From an uncultured Gammaproteobacteria bacterium (GTDB lineage: Bacteria; Pseudomonadota; Gammaproteobacteria; Magnimaribacterales; TMED112): a stretch of 37,949 bases of DNA. Under the pieces are notes generated by a model. It saw nothing but the letters and a program-made list of their open reading frames with translations. It had not been told where the DNA came from and made no database searches. Shown in pieces: positions 1 to 10,183 of this stretch. The position numbers were made by a program, and so were the translations under genes. The stretch is taken from positions 1 through 37,949 of the forward strand of contig CAJWNO010000007.1 in the NCBI GenBank assembly GCA_913044115.1. Direction: 5' to 3'. How positions within the stretch are numbered: position 1 is the first letter of the stretch; every line of letters begins with the position of its first letter.

Positions 1-2
1 TT

Positions 3-101
3 GAAAAAATGTCTTTACTAGAGAATAATCTAAGGTTACCGTTACATCCACTTTCCGTGGAATACAGGGAAAAAATTTATGAAACTTTCAAAAAAATTTA
101 G
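3..101 (+). CDS. dapA: 4-hydroxy-tetrahydrodipicolinate synthase, C-terminal fragment (5' end outside window)
   Basis: Open frame from the window edge reads EKMSLLENNLRLPLHPLSVEYREKIYETFKKI*, resembling the DapA C-terminus (LRLPxxPL). It overlaps the bamC start, matching the usual dapA-bamC order. Confidence 0.75.
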   Translation, partial: EKMSLLENNLRLPLHPLSVEYREKIYETFKKI

Positions 102-1047
102 TGTCGTCTTAATAGCAATATTTGTCTTGCAAAATTGCACTATACCTGAAAGTAGAAAACAGTATTGTCCTGAGAGCGGTTGTTTTCTAGAAAAAAGAGA
201 GAATCCAAATGAAAGGTATAGTGAAGAAGGAGATAAATTGGATGATAATGGACAGCTTGAGTCATTAGAAGTTTTAGATGAATTCCCATATCCGCCAAAA
301 AGCCCAAGCTTCATAAAAGAGGGTGAAGTTCCAAGGCCAAAAAAGATTTTTTCATCCCAAGGATCTGAAAATGTAGAAGTAAGAAGGTTAGGAGAGATAT
401 ATTGGATATATATTGAAGCTTTACCATCTAAATCCTGGCCTCTAATCAAAGATTTTCTAGAAGATTCAGAATATGTTCTAGTGAATGATGACCCAACAAC
501 TGGAAAAATTACTGCGGAAAAAACAGGACAACTATTTCTAACGCTTGAACATGGAATAAAAAATAACAGTTCCGAGATATATCTTTTAGACAAAGATAAT
601 AACAGTTTAGATTTAGATTATTTTGAACAATTAGCCTCATATATCTCTGAAAATTTACCAGGGTATGAAGGTAATTCAATTGCAGCTCAGGGCCTTAATC
701 TAAATAAGAAAGCTAGAATTGTATATGTGCAAAAAGAAATTGGAATTGAATTCAGACTGCCCTTTGATAGAACATGGTCTGCTTTATCTAGGGCTGTGGA
801 AAAAGCGGATTTAAAAATAGCTGATAGAAATAGAGATTTAAAATATATTCAAGTTAAATTAGATGATGAAGAACCTGGATTCTTCAGAAGTTTTTTTCCA
901 AGCCAACAAACTGATGAAGTAGAAGCTGATTATGAGCTTATATTCACAGAATCAATGGGAAATACTATTCTAGAGTTTAAAAAGCTATCCGATATAGAGG
1001 TCTCTGTTGATGAGCTAGTCGATATAATAAATGAATCATTATCATGA
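79..1047 (+). CDS. bamC: Outer membrane protein assembly factor BamC (lipoprotein)
   Basis: ORF 322 aa; signal peptide with lipobox-like VLQNC; NlpB/BamC-like repeats; position between dapA and purC. Confidence 0.85.
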   Translation: MKLSKKFSVVLIAIFVLQNCTIPESRKQYCPESGCFLEKRENPNERYSEEGDKLDDNGQLESLEVLDEFPYPPKSPSFIKEGEVPRPKKIFSSQGSENVEVRRLGEIYWIYIEALPSKSWPLIKDFLEDSEYVLVNDDPTTGKITAEKTGQLFLTLEHGIKNNSSEIYLLDKDNNSLDLDYFEQLASYISENLPGYEGNSIAAQGLNLNKKARIVYVQKEIGIEFRLPFDRTWSALSRAVEKADLKIADRNRDLKYIQVKLDDEEPGFFRSFFPSQQTDEVEADYELIFTESMGNTILEFKKLSDIEVSVDELVDIINESLS

Positions 1048-1757
1048 TAAATAAAGGCAATTTACTTTCTGAGGGCAAAGCTAAATCTTTGTTTGAAACC
1101 GACCAACAAGAAAAACTCCTTATGGTTTATAGAGACGATACTTCAGCGTTTGATGGTAAGAAAAAAGAGGCACTAAAAGGCAAGGGCGAGATAAACAATA
1201 AATTTAACGCTCATATTATGAAATACCTAGAGGACAATGGTATTCAGACACATCACATAGAGACAATTTCAGAAAATGAAAGTCTTGTACGAAGGTTAGA
1301 TATGTTACCTGTAGAGTGTGTTGTGAGAAACATAGCTACTGGATCTATTTGCAGAAGACTTGGAGTTAAGCAAGGTTTAGTTTTTGAGGAACCACTATTT
1401 GAATTCTTTCTAAAAGATGATGATTTAGGAGACCCTCTAATTAATGACAACCATATTATTGCTTTTAAGTGGGGCACTGCAGATGAAATTGAGATCATGA
1501 AAGAAAAGACTCTCATTATAAATGGTTTGTTATGTAAGATTTTTTCAGAAGTTGGTCTTACCTTAGTTGATTACAAAGTAGAATTTGGAAGAAGTGGAGG
1601 AGATATTATCTTAGGCGATGAGTTTACTCCAGATGGTTGTAGAATTTGGGATAAAGAAACAGGCGAAAGCCTTGATAAAGATAGATTCAGAAAAGACTTA
1701 GGCGATGTTGTTGAATCCTATCAAATAGTTGCTCACAAACTTGGAATTAGTATTTAA
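1044..1757 (+). CDS. purC: Phosphoribosylaminoimidazole-succinocarboxamide synthase
   Basis: ORF 237 aa with SAICAR synthetase motifs (GKAKSLFET, VVRNIATGSICRRLG, DxKVEFGR, DEFTPDGCRIWD). Confidence 0.97.
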   Translation: MINKGNLLSEGKAKSLFETDQQEKLLMVYRDDTSAFDGKKKEALKGKGEINNKFNAHIMKYLEDNGIQTHHIETISENESLVRRLDMLPVECVVRNIATGSICRRLGVKQGLVFEEPLFEFFLKDDDLGDPLINDNHIIAFKWGTADEIEIMKEKTLIINGLLCKIFSEVGLTLVDYKVEFGRSGGDIILGDEFTPDGCRIWDKETGESLDKDRFRKDLGDVVESYQIVAHKLGISI

Positions 1758-1784
1758 ATATTAGTCTAAGACCCTACATTAACT

Positions 1785-1790
1785 TATAAT
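1785..1790 (+). promoter_or_regulatory. Candidate -10 box (TATAAT) for iscS
   Basis: Perfect TATAAT ending 6 nt before the iscS ATG (1797), in a 39-nt purC-iscS gap. Confidence 0.4.
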
Positions 1791-1796
1791 TAACTT

Positions 1797-3014
1797 ATGA
1801 AAAATAACCTAGTATATTTTGATTATGCAGCTACATGTCCAGTGGACCCACGAGTTGCAGATAAAATGAAAGACTGCCTTTTAATTGATGGAACGTTTGG
1901 TAATCCAGCATCCCGTTCGCATGAATTTGGCTGGAAAGCAGATGAAGCAGTCGAAAAAGCAAGATTACATGTAGCAAATCTTGTTAATGCTGATTCAAGA
2001 GAAATTGTTTGGACTTCCGGGGCTACAGAGTCTGATAACCTGGCAATTAAAGGCGCAGCTAGATTTTATAAAGACAAAGGCAATCATATAATTACATCAA
2101 AAATTGAGCATAAAGCTGTATTAGATCCTTGCAGGCAACTAGAAAGAGAAGGTTTTGAAGTTACTTACTTAGATCCTGACGAAAATGGGGTTATAACTGT
2201 TGAAAATATCCAAAAACACGTTAAAGATTCGACAATTCTTCTGTCAATAATGCACATTAATAACGAACTAGGTGCAGTAAATGATATTGAGGCAATTGGA
2301 AAATTCACTAGAGAAAATAAAATTATTTTTCATGTTGATGCTGCTCAAAGCACAGGGAAATTACCTATAGATTTATCTAATTTGGAAGTTGATCTGATGT
2401 CTTTTTCAGGTCATAAGACATATGGCCCCAAAGGAATAGGAGCTTTATACGTTCGAAGAAAACCAAGAGTAAGGCTAGAAGCTCTTATACATGGTGGTGG
2501 GCATGAAAGAGGTTTCAGAGCTGGTACTCTGCCTACTCATCAGATTGTTGGTATGGGAGAAGCCTTTAGAATTGCAGCTGAAGAAATGACTAATGACAAT
2601 AAAAAAATAGCAGAATTATCCAAGATTTTCTGGAAAGAAATTTCAGGAATCGAGGAAATCTATCTAAATGGTAGTTTTGATAACAAAGTTCCAAATATCA
2701 CAAATGTAAGTTTTGCTTACATAGAGGGAGAATCGTTAATAATGGCATTGAAAGATGTAGCAGTTTCATCAGGTTCTGCATGCACATCAGCAAGTCTTGA
2801 GCCTTCTTATGTTCTTAGAGCCCTCGGAAGAGCTGATGAGCTTGCTCACAGTTCTATTAGATTCTCATTTGGTAGATTTACAACAGAGAAAGAAGTTAAA
2901 ATGGTGGCCGAGACAACCAAAAAAGTTGTCCATCAATTAAGGGAACTTTCACCTCTTTGGGATATGTTTAAAGATGGTGTAGACCTTGAAAAAGTGGAGT
3001 GGGTGACCCATTAA
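1797..3014 (+). CDS. iscS: Cysteine desulfurase IscS
   Basis: ORF 405 aa; PLP-lysine region [16 protein letters not shown]; active-site Cys loop [21 protein letters not shown]. Confidence 0.97.
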   Translation: MKNNLVYFDYAATCPVDPRVADKMKDCLLIDGTFGNPASRSHEFGWKADEAVEKARLHVANLVNADSREIVWTSGATESDNLAIKGAARFYKDKGNHIITSKIEHKAVLDPCRQLEREGFEVTYLDPDENGVITVENIQKHVKDSTILLSIMHINNELGAVNDIEAIGKFTRENKIIFHVDAAQSTGKLPIDLSNLEVDLMSFSGHKTYGPKGIGALYVRRKPRVRLEALIHGGGHERGFRAGTLPTHQIVGMGEAFRIAAEEMTNDNKKIAELSKIFWKEISGIEEIYLNGSFDNKVPNITNVSFAYIEGESLIMALKDVAVSSGSACTSASLEPSYVLRALGRADELAHSSIRFSFGRFTTEKEVKMVAETTKKVVHQLRELSPLWDMFKDGVDLEKVEWVTH

Positions 3015-3020
3015 TAAGAT

Positions 3021-3416
3021 ATGTATTCAAGAAAGGTAATTCAAAAATTCGAAGAAACATTAAATAATCCATCAGCTCACAATGTTGGGCGCATGGATGT
3101 TAATGCAAAGAATGTTGGAACTGGCATGGTGGGAGCACCAGCTTGTGGAGATGTTATGAGACTTCAAATAGAAGTTAATGATCAGAATGTGATTACTGAT
3201 TGCAAGTTTAAAACTTACGGTTGCGGTTCGGCAATTGCATCAAGCCAACAAATGATAGAAATGCTTATTGGAAAAACATTAGAAGAAGCTAAGAACATTA
3301 AAGATAGAGAAATTGCTGATCTTTTAGAGTTGCCATCAATCAAAGTGCACTGCAGTGTCCTCGCTGAAGACAGCATTAAAAAGGCAATAGCGGATTATGA
3401 ATCCAAGAAAGCATAA
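3021..3416 (+). CDS. iscU: Fe-S cluster scaffold IscU
   Basis: ORF 131 aa; conserved GAPACGDVM, TYGCGSAIASS and HCSVLAED motifs. Confidence 0.97.
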   Translation: MYSRKVIQKFEETLNNPSAHNVGRMDVNAKNVGTGMVGAPACGDVMRLQIEVNDQNVITDCKFKTYGCGSAIASSQQMIEMLIGKTLEEAKNIKDREIADLLELPSIKVHCSVLAEDSIKKAIADYESKKA

Positions 3417-3792
3417 ACCAGAACTTTTAAATTTTACCACCAAAGCCCTTGCGCACTTTAAGCATATGGTTTCAATGCAAGGAAAAGAGAATAAAGTGAA
3501 ATTAGGTGTGAAAAAAATGGGCTGCAATGGTTATGCTTACTTTTTTGAATTTACCAGCAGGTCAAATAAATCCGATCATAAGATTAAAGTTGATGATATA
3601 GAATTTTTTATACCATCTGATTCTGTAGAAATTATTAGAGGCAGCCAAGTAGATTTCACAATCGAAGGTCTCAATCAGGGAGTAAAGTTCATAAATCCAA
3701 ATGCTAGTGCGGTATGTGGTTGTGGTGAAAGCTTTACTGTTAGAGACGAAGAATTTAACTCTGAACCCGACACGGCTCAAAAAAAAAGCTAA
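3397..3792 (+). CDS. iscA: A-type Fe-S carrier IscA, with an unusual ~16-aa acidic tail
   Basis: Conserved Cys residues in KKMGCNGYAY and VCGCGESFTV. The tail RDEEFNSEPDTAQKKS follows the usual C-terminus. Confidence 0.93.
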   Translation: MNPRKHKPELLNFTTKALAHFKHMVSMQGKENKVKLGVKKMGCNGYAYFFEFTSRSNKSDHKIKVDDIEFFIPSDSVEIIRGSQVDFTIEGLNQGVKFINPNASAVCGCGESFTVRDEEFNSEPDTAQKKS

Positions 3793-4118
3793 AAATTCTT
3801 CCTCATGAAGTTATATGTCCAGATGGACTAACTATCGAAATGAATCCAAATGAGACAATACTTGATGCTTGTTTAAGAAATGGCATAAATCTCGAACATG
3901 CCTGCGAAAAGGCTTGTGCTTGTACAACCTGCCACGTAATCGTAAAGGAAGGTTTTGATAGCTTAAATGAAGCATCAGATGATGAAGAAGATCTATTGGA
4001 TAAGGCATGGGGTCTTGAGTCAAACTCTAGACTTAGTTGCCAAGTATACCCTGTGGATGAAATGACAGTTATAGAGATACCAAAATATACAATTAACCAA
4101 GTTTCTGAGTTAACATAA
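3765..4118 (+). CDS. fdx: ISC-type [2Fe-2S] ferredoxin. The ORF-track start (3840) truncates the conserved N-terminal strand; the open frame extends back to 3765 without an ATG/GTG/TTG.
   Basis: Open frame reads ...KKKLKILPHEVICPDGLTIEMNPNETILDACLRNGINLEHACEKACACTTCHVIVKEGFDSL..., co-linear with IscFdx (KIVILPHQDLCPDG...). The in-frame upstream stop is TGA 3762-3764. Confidence 0.93.
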   Translation, partial: TRHGSKKKLKILPHEVICPDGLTIEMNPNETILDACLRNGINLEHACEKACACTTCHVIVKEGFDSLNEASDDEEDLLDKAWGLESNSRLSCQVYPVDEMTVIEIPKYTINQVSELT

Positions 4119-4120
4119 CT

Positions 4121-4318
4121 ATGCTTAAGTGGGTAGATACACTAGACATTGCGATTGAATTATCTGAAAGATATCCAGATATAGATCCCCAGTGGATAAA
4201 CTTCGTAGATTTACGTGAACTCGTTCAAAATTTAGAGGAATTTGACGACGACCCAGAAAAAGTAAACGAGAGAATACTCGAATCTATTCAACAAAATTGG
4301 ATTAAGGAGAAAGATTAG
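4121..4318 (+). CDS. iscX: Fe-S assembly protein IscX
   Basis: 65 aa; [34 protein letters not shown] matches the IscX family; follows fdx. Confidence 0.95.
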   Translation: MLKWVDTLDIAIELSERYPDIDPQWINFVDLRELVQNLEEFDDDPEKVNERILESIQQNWIKEKD

Positions 4319-4319
4319 A

Positions 4320-4736
4320 ATGGAAATGACATTATCAATAATTAAGCCTGATGCAGTGGCTAAAAATGTAATTGGAAAAATCGAACAAAGATTTGAAGAT
4401 GCAGGATTGAAGATTGTCGCATCTAAGATGATGCATTTAAGTGTCGATCAAGCTAAGGGTTTTTATGCTGAACATGATGGAAAGCCATTTTTTGATGCAT
4501 TAATTGAATTCATGACATCTGGTCCTGTAGTTGTGCAAGTGCTAGCTGGAGATAATGCAATCATGCTTAATAGAGAATTAATGGGAAATACAAATCCAAA
4601 AGAAGCTGATGTTGGAACTATAAGAGCTGATTTTGCTGAATCCATTGATGCTAATGCAGTGCACGGTTCTGATTCTCCTTCAAGCGCCGAAAGAGAGATA
4701 AATTACTTCTTTGATAATACAGAGATATTTAGTTAA
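4320..4736 (+). CDS. ndk: Nucleoside diphosphate kinase
   Basis: 138 aa; [16 protein letters not shown] start and NAVHGSDS active site. Confidence 0.98.
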   Translation: MEMTLSIIKPDAVAKNVIGKIEQRFEDAGLKIVASKMMHLSVDQAKGFYAEHDGKPFFDALIEFMTSGPVVVQVLAGDNAIMLNRELMGNTNPKEADVGTIRADFAESIDANAVHGSDSPSSAEREINYFFDNTEIFS

Positions 4737-4741
4737 AGAAA

Positions 4742-5839
4742 TTGGAAGCTTCACCTGTTCAGAGAAAAAAAACGAGAAAAATCTGGGTAGGAGATGTGCC
4801 AGTTGGTGGTGGTTCACCAGTCTCTGTGCAGTCAATGACCAATACTGAGACAACCGATGTCTCAGCAACTGTTGATCAAGTTAATGAGTTAGAAGAAGCA
4901 GGTGCAGATATTGTCAGGGTTTCTGTGCCTAGTATGGATGCTGCTGAATCTTTTAGAGAAATAAAAAGTAATACTAATATTCCATTAGTTTCAGACATAC
5001 ATTTTGATTATAAGATCGCTCTTCAAGTTCTTAAATATGGTGTTGATTGTGTTCGAATTAATCCAGGAAATATAGGCAATGAACAAAAAATTAAAGAAGT
5101 TATTGCTGCAGCAAGAGATATGGATGTCCCTATCAGAATTGGTGTAAACGCTGGATCATTAGAAAAAGATCTACAAAAAAAATATGGTGAACCTAATGCT
5201 GATGCTCTAGTTGAATCTGCAATGAGACACGTAAATATCCTTTTAGATAATAATTATGAAAATTTTAAATTAAGTATTAAATCTTCAGATATTTTTATGG
5301 CTGTAGAAAGTTATGAGAAGATTTCTGATTTAATAGATCAACCCCTCCATCTTGGAATAACTGAATCGGGTTCTCTAAAGACAGGCACAGTAAAGTCATC
5401 AATTGGATTAGGTAGCCTATTAATGAAAGGTATAGGTGATACCGTAAGAGTATCTCTTGCATCAGATCCAGTTGACGAAGTTCATGTTGCATGGGAAATG
5501 CTTAAATCCTTGAAAATTAGGTCAAGAGGTGTAAAAATCGTTGCCTGCCCAAGTTGCTCTAGGCAGAATTTTAAAGTTATAAATACGGTTAATAAGCTTG
5601 AAAATGAACTTTCTTATTTAAAAGAAGAAGTTACTCTTGCTGTCATCGGCTGTTATGTAAATGGGCCAGGTGAGTCCAAAGTGGCAGATGTTGGTGTTAC
5701 AGGAGCGTCTCCTAAACACTTAATTTACCTGAACGGAAAGCCAGCATATAAGGTTGAAACTAATGAGCTAGAAAACGCTCTAATTAAAGAAGTTACTAAA
5801 ATAGCTGAACAAAAAAGAAATACAATATTAAAAGGATGA
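4742..5839 (+). CDS. ispG: 4-hydroxy-3-methylbut-2-enyl diphosphate synthase (IspG), TTG start
   Basis: 365 aa; [26 protein letters not shown] and [10 protein letters not shown] motifs. Confidence 0.97.
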   Translation: MEASPVQRKKTRKIWVGDVPVGGGSPVSVQSMTNTETTDVSATVDQVNELEEAGADIVRVSVPSMDAAESFREIKSNTNIPLVSDIHFDYKIALQVLKYGVDCVRINPGNIGNEQKIKEVIAAARDMDVPIRIGVNAGSLEKDLQKKYGEPNADALVESAMRHVNILLDNNYENFKLSIKSSDIFMAVESYEKISDLIDQPLHLGITESGSLKTGTVKSSIGLGSLLMKGIGDTVRVSLASDPVDEVHVAWEMLKSLKIRSRGVKIVACPSCSRQNFKVINTVNKLENELSYLKEEVTLAVIGCYVNGPGESKVADVGVTGASPKHLIYLNGKPAYKVETNELENALIKEVTKIAEQKRNTILKG

Positions 5840-7074
5840 AAGACTTAAAAACGATAAGAGGAATGCCTGATCTCTATGATTTAGATATAGAGAGGATATC
5901 CCGCGTCGAAAATATCTGTATGGAAGTTTTTAAAAGCTTTAATTACCAAGAGTTTAGAACCCCAATAATTGAAAATAAGTCACTTTTTCAAAGGTCTGCA
6001 GGTGAAACATCAGATATTGTTCAAAAAGAAGTATATGAATTTGACGATAGAAATGGAGAGACTTTGTGCTTAAGGCCCGAAGGAACAGCTGGTCTAGTAA
6101 GAGCCTTAATTACCAACGGTTTATTGAGCGAAGAAATCAAAAAGTATTTTTATTTAGGCCCTATGTTTAGATATGAAAGACCACAAAAAGGAAGAAAAAG
6201 ACAATTCTTTCAGGCCGGGGTCGAGCTTATCGGAGAGGGGTCTTCAAAAAGTGACGTTGAAATAATTCTTGTTGGTAAAACTATTCTAGACAAACTAGGC
6301 ATAAATTTTTGTCTTGAGATTAATTATCTTGGAGGAGAAGAATCATTAAATTCTTACAGGACTTACCTAAGGGAATTTCTTCAAGAGAACAAAGATAGTT
6401 TTGAGGAGAAACTCTATTCCAGGCTTCAAAGAAACCCTGTAAGAGCCATTGATTCAAAAGACGAAAATATCCAAAAAGTTATTAAAGATGCTAAGGATAT
6501 AACAAATTTCTTAACAGACGAGGAAAAGCAATTATTTGCTGAGACGGTTGATACTCTTGATCAACTCAAAGTTGATTACAAAATAAATACTAATCTTGTG
6601 AGAGGGATGGACTATTACACTGGTACTGTTTTCGAATATACCGTTGATAGCTTAGGAGCACAAAATGCGGTAATTGGTGGAGGTAGATACGATAACCTTA
6701 TTAAAGAATTAGGAGGAAAAGACTTACCAGCAATTGGTTTTGCCTTAGGGATAGATAGACTTTCCGAAATTATTTCTCTTGAAGGAAAAACAAAAGATGT
6801 ATTTATAGGCTATGCAGAAGCCAAATCAGTAAGCTATGCCCAAGATATTGGTAATAAATTAAGACTAAATAATGGTTCTTTAGTTATAGAAAATTACCTT
6901 GGTAATGCAAATGTTTCAAAACAACTAAAAAAAGCTAATTCTCTGGGCTTTAAATTTGTTATCATAGTCGGCCAAGAGGAGCAAAACACAAAAATATTTA
7001 AAGTTAAGAACCTTACCCAAGATGAGGAAACAACCTTAAATGAAGTGGAATTGATGGAGTTTTTCAATGGTTGA
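5836..7074 (+). CDS. hisS: Histidyl-tRNA synthetase
   Basis: 412 aa; IRGMPDLY, class II motif 2 ([16 protein letters not shown]), [22 protein letters not shown]. Confidence 0.97.
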   Translation: MKDLKTIRGMPDLYDLDIERISRVENICMEVFKSFNYQEFRTPIIENKSLFQRSAGETSDIVQKEVYEFDDRNGETLCLRPEGTAGLVRALITNGLLSEEIKKYFYLGPMFRYERPQKGRKRQFFQAGVELIGEGSSKSDVEIILVGKTILDKLGINFCLEINYLGGEESLNSYRTYLREFLQENKDSFEEKLYSRLQRNPVRAIDSKDENIQKVIKDAKDITNFLTDEEKQLFAETVDTLDQLKVDYKINTNLVRGMDYYTGTVFEYTVDSLGAQNAVIGGGRYDNLIKELGGKDLPAIGFALGIDRLSEIISLEGKTKDVFIGYAEAKSVSYAQDIGNKLRLNNGSLVIENYLGNANVSKQLKKANSLGFKFVIIVGQEEQNTKIFKVKNLTQDEETTLNEVELMEFFNG

Positions 7075-7666
7075 TAGAATTTTAGAATTTTTAAAAAACC
7101 GATATTTTATAGGCGCAGTTGTAGCTATTGTGGTTGGTCTGGGAATTAATTCCTTTTTAGCTTACTCAAAAGAAAAAGCCAATGAAGTCGAATTTAAAAA
7201 GTTTCAGGAAGTCAATGAGACCTTGGCTCTTGATCCAGAATTAGAGCCAAAATTAGATGAACTTGATTTGAATTTCGAGTCTTTGGGGTATGAGGTAATT
7301 ACAAAAACTGTTCTTGCAAAAAAATCAATTGACGAAAATGACTTCCAAAATGCAATAACTTTATTTAAAGATATTTATGTAAAAATTAGTTCAAGCAATA
7401 TTGCAAAAAGCTCTAAGGAAGTTCTATTAGAGCAGTATTCTGAAAACATTGTAAGACTTCATATGGAATTAGACGATTTTGAAAATGGTGACATATTTAT
7501 TAAGGAAAATATGATTCACACCGCACGATTTCATGATGTTGCAGGTGACTTTTACAAATACTTTGGTGAAGATGATGAGGCAAATATCCAATACGATAAA
7601 GCATTGAGTTTTGATATGGATGAGTCTCAAAAAAATCTAATTAATTTAAAAAGACCAATTAAGTAG
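7067..7666 (+). CDS. yfgM: YfgM-like membrane-anchored TPR protein (ancillary SecYEG translocon subunit)
   Basis: 199 aa; N-terminal TM anchor followed by a helical TPR-like region; position between hisS and bamB. Confidence 0.75.
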   Translation: MVDRILEFLKNRYFIGAVVAIVVGLGINSFLAYSKEKANEVEFKKFQEVNETLALDPELEPKLDELDLNFESLGYEVITKTVLAKKSIDENDFQNAITLFKDIYVKISSSNIAKSSKEVLLEQYSENIVRLHMELDDFENGDIFIKENMIHTARFHDVAGDFYKYFGEDDEANIQYDKALSFDMDESQKNLINLKRPIK

Positions 7667-7668
7667 TT

Positions 7669-8826
7669 ATGAATCATTTATTAAAATTAATTTCTATTTT
7701 ATTTCTCGCATCCTGCCAGACTTTGGGTCTAGTTCAGGAAGATCCTAATGGTCCGGTAAAATTAGATTTAAACTATGAAAGCTTCATGACAGAATCATGG
7801 TTAAATAAGGCAGAAACTTCTCTTATAAACTTCGATTTTTTTAGCGAAAACATTGAGTCTGAAATATTTTTTGACCTTAATGGTACAACCATATTTATAA
7901 TTAATGATGATCAACTTAATCTCATAGATTATGATTCCGGAGTAACTGAAAATACATTTATTTTAGAAACTAAAAGAATAATTTCTGGAATTTCAGTTGG
8001 TTACAATACCTTCCTTTATACAGATGCAGATGGTGTTGTTTATGCCCATGATCTAATTTCTGGAGATTTAAAATGGACAAAAGAGCTTGAAGATGTTGTA
8101 CTTTCTGAAATTCTAATTACTTCAACAGGAGTATTTATTCAGACATCATCCGATGTTCTGTATGGTCTAGATCTTCAAAACGGCGAAACTCAATGGTCCA
8201 AAAAAGCTCAAGCTCCCCTATTATCAATTAGAGGAACGGCTAAACCAGTTATTTTTGAGGGTTTAATTTTTACAAGTTTTTCAAATGGCAGACTTGCTGC
8301 AGTCAGAGCATTGGATGGTATTCAGTTATGGGAAAAACCAATTTCGAGACTAAAAGGATCAACTGAATTAGAAAAATTAATGGATGCTGATTCAGTGGCC
8401 ATACCAATAAACGAAGACGTTTTTGCAGCCAACTATAATGGTTCTCTAACAAGATTTAACATTAGAGGAGGAGATAAAATATTCTCTGTAGATCATTCCA
8501 CACTGAAACCAATTGTTTTACACAACAACACAATAATATCTATAAATACCGATGAAGAAATCATTGGATTTAACGCAGTAAATGGAACTGAGATTTGGCG
8601 AAGTCAGAAATTTAAGAACCGAAGCATCACTGATTTGGTTTTATACGATGATCAAATATATTTTGGTGATTTTGAGGGATACATTCATAAAATAAATCCA
8701 GAAAACGGAATGATTGCTGGTTTGACTAAATCAAACTTAAAAGCCATTCAACAGATTTCTATCTATTCAGATAAATTGATAGCCCAAGATAAAGATGGGT
8801 CAGTTTCTGGCTTTGATCTAAATTAA
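7669..8826 (+). CDS. bamB: Outer membrane protein assembly factor BamB (lipoprotein, PQQ-type beta propeller)
   Basis: 385 aa; lipobox LFLASC; repeated propeller blades (GDLKWTKEL, GETQWSKKA, GTEIWRSQ); hisS-yfgM-bamB-der order. Confidence 0.92.
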   Translation: MNHLLKLISILFLASCQTLGLVQEDPNGPVKLDLNYESFMTESWLNKAETSLINFDFFSENIESEIFFDLNGTTIFIINDDQLNLIDYDSGVTENTFILETKRIISGISVGYNTFLYTDADGVVYAHDLISGDLKWTKELEDVVLSEILITSTGVFIQTSSDVLYGLDLQNGETQWSKKAQAPLLSIRGTAKPVIFEGLIFTSFSNGRLAAVRALDGIQLWEKPISRLKGSTELEKLMDADSVAIPINEDVFAANYNGSLTRFNIRGGDKIFSVDHSTLKPIVLHNNTIISINTDEEIIGFNAVNGTEIWRSQKFKNRSITDLVLYDDQIYFGDFEGYIHKINPENGMIAGLTKSNLKAIQQISIYSDKLIAQDKDGSVSGFDLN

Positions 8827-10137
8827 ATGAGCACCACAGTTTCACTTGTCGGTAGAACAAATGTCGGCAAATCTTCAATTTTTAATAAGCTAGCAAAGTC
8901 AAAGTCTGCTCTTGTATCTGAACAAGAAGGTCTAACAAGAGATATAAAAACTGCATCAATAAAAAAAGATAACAAGACAATCAACCTAGTTGATACAGGT
9001 GGATTCTATACATCTGAAGATGACAACTTTGAAGAGATGGTTTTAGCAAAAGCATTCGAAGCTATTGAAATTTCAGAAATAATACTTTTCGTCGTAGATA
9101 AAAAATTTGGTATTTCACCATACGATAAAGAAATTGCTTCGATCATACGAAAAAGCAATAAGAAAGTTATTTTAGTAATAAATAAAATAGACGTTAAGAC
9201 TGTTGAAGGAACATCTATATTTGATGAATTTGGGTTTGATGAAAAGATTGAAGTTAGTTCAGAACATAACTTAAACATTTCAGAATTAAAGAATTTAATT
9301 TTTTCTAAGATTAAAGAAGATGAGAAGGAAGATGACAATATTCTTCCAAAAATATGTGTTATGGGAAAACCTAATGTTGGTAAATCTTCAACAATCAATT
9401 CAATTATGAATCAGAAAAAAATGATTGTTTCAAATGTACCAGGAACCACAATTGATTCCATCGACACAAAAATTTCATATAAAGGCAGAAATTATCTATT
9501 CATTGATACGGCCGGGATAAGAAAAAAGAGTAAGACCGTCTCAAAAGAAGAAAAATTTTCTGTTATAAAGTCATTGGAATCTAATCAGATTGCAGATTTA
9601 TCAATAATCATGCTTGATGCATCTAGCTTCCTTCTTGACCAAGACCGAAAATTAATAGAGCGAGCGAGAGAAAATGGTAAAGCCATAGTAATTGCGATAA
9701 ATAAGACGGATTTATTAGATAAAGATACAAAGTTAGAAATAGAAAAGTCATTAAAAACTGATCCAATGCTCAATGGTTTGCCATGCTGTTTTATTTCAGC
9801 AAAAAATAGAGAGGGTATTAAGCACCTTTTTGATAATATTTATAGAGTTCTAGAGAACGTTAAAAAGAACATAACTACTAATAAATTAAACAATATCCTA
9901 AGAAAAGCTTTAGATGCCAAATCTATTCCTTTCAAAGGAAAATTTAGACCCAAAATTAGATTTGTACACCAGGGAGGAAAAAATCCGCATGTTATTACAT
10001 TGCATGGTAATTCTTTAGAAAAAATTGAGGGTAGTTATAGAAGATTTTTAGTAAATTTTTACCAAAAAAAATTAGACTTGCTTGGCATTACAATAAAACT
10101 AAAATTTATTACTTCTAAAAATCCCTACAAATCTTAA
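8827..10137 (+). CDS. der: GTPase Der (EngA), tandem G domains
   Basis: 436 aa; two P-loops GRTNVGKSS and GKPNVGKSS; two NKxD motifs (NKID, NKTD). Confidence 0.97.
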   Translation: MSTTVSLVGRTNVGKSSIFNKLAKSKSALVSEQEGLTRDIKTASIKKDNKTINLVDTGGFYTSEDDNFEEMVLAKAFEAIEISEIILFVVDKKFGISPYDKEIASIIRKSNKKVILVINKIDVKTVEGTSIFDEFGFDEKIEVSSEHNLNISELKNLIFSKIKEDEKEDDNILPKICVMGKPNVGKSSTINSIMNQKKMIVSNVPGTTIDSIDTKISYKGRNYLFIDTAGIRKKSKTVSKEEKFSVIKSLESNQIADLSIIMLDASSFLLDQDRKLIERARENGKAIVIAINKTDLLDKDTKLEIEKSLKTDPMLNGLPCCFISAKNREGIKHLFDNIYRVLENVKKNITTNKLNNILRKALDAKSIPFKGKFRPKIRFVHQGGKNPHVITLHGNSLEKIEGSYRRFLVNFYQKKLDLLGITIKLKFITSKNPYKS

Positions 10138-10183
10138 TTTTCTACGCTTAATTGCATTAAGATATTCTATAATACTGCTGAAA

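Noticed and set aside
42-593. 183-aa minus-strand ORF opposite bamC
   Set aside because: Antisense to a well-supported gene, with no recognisable domain; the low stop density follows from the composition of bamC.
10152-10173. Possible sdhC promoter (TTGCAT ... TATAAT)
   Set aside because: The spacer between the boxes is only 10 nt; only the -10-like box is credible and there is no convincing -35.
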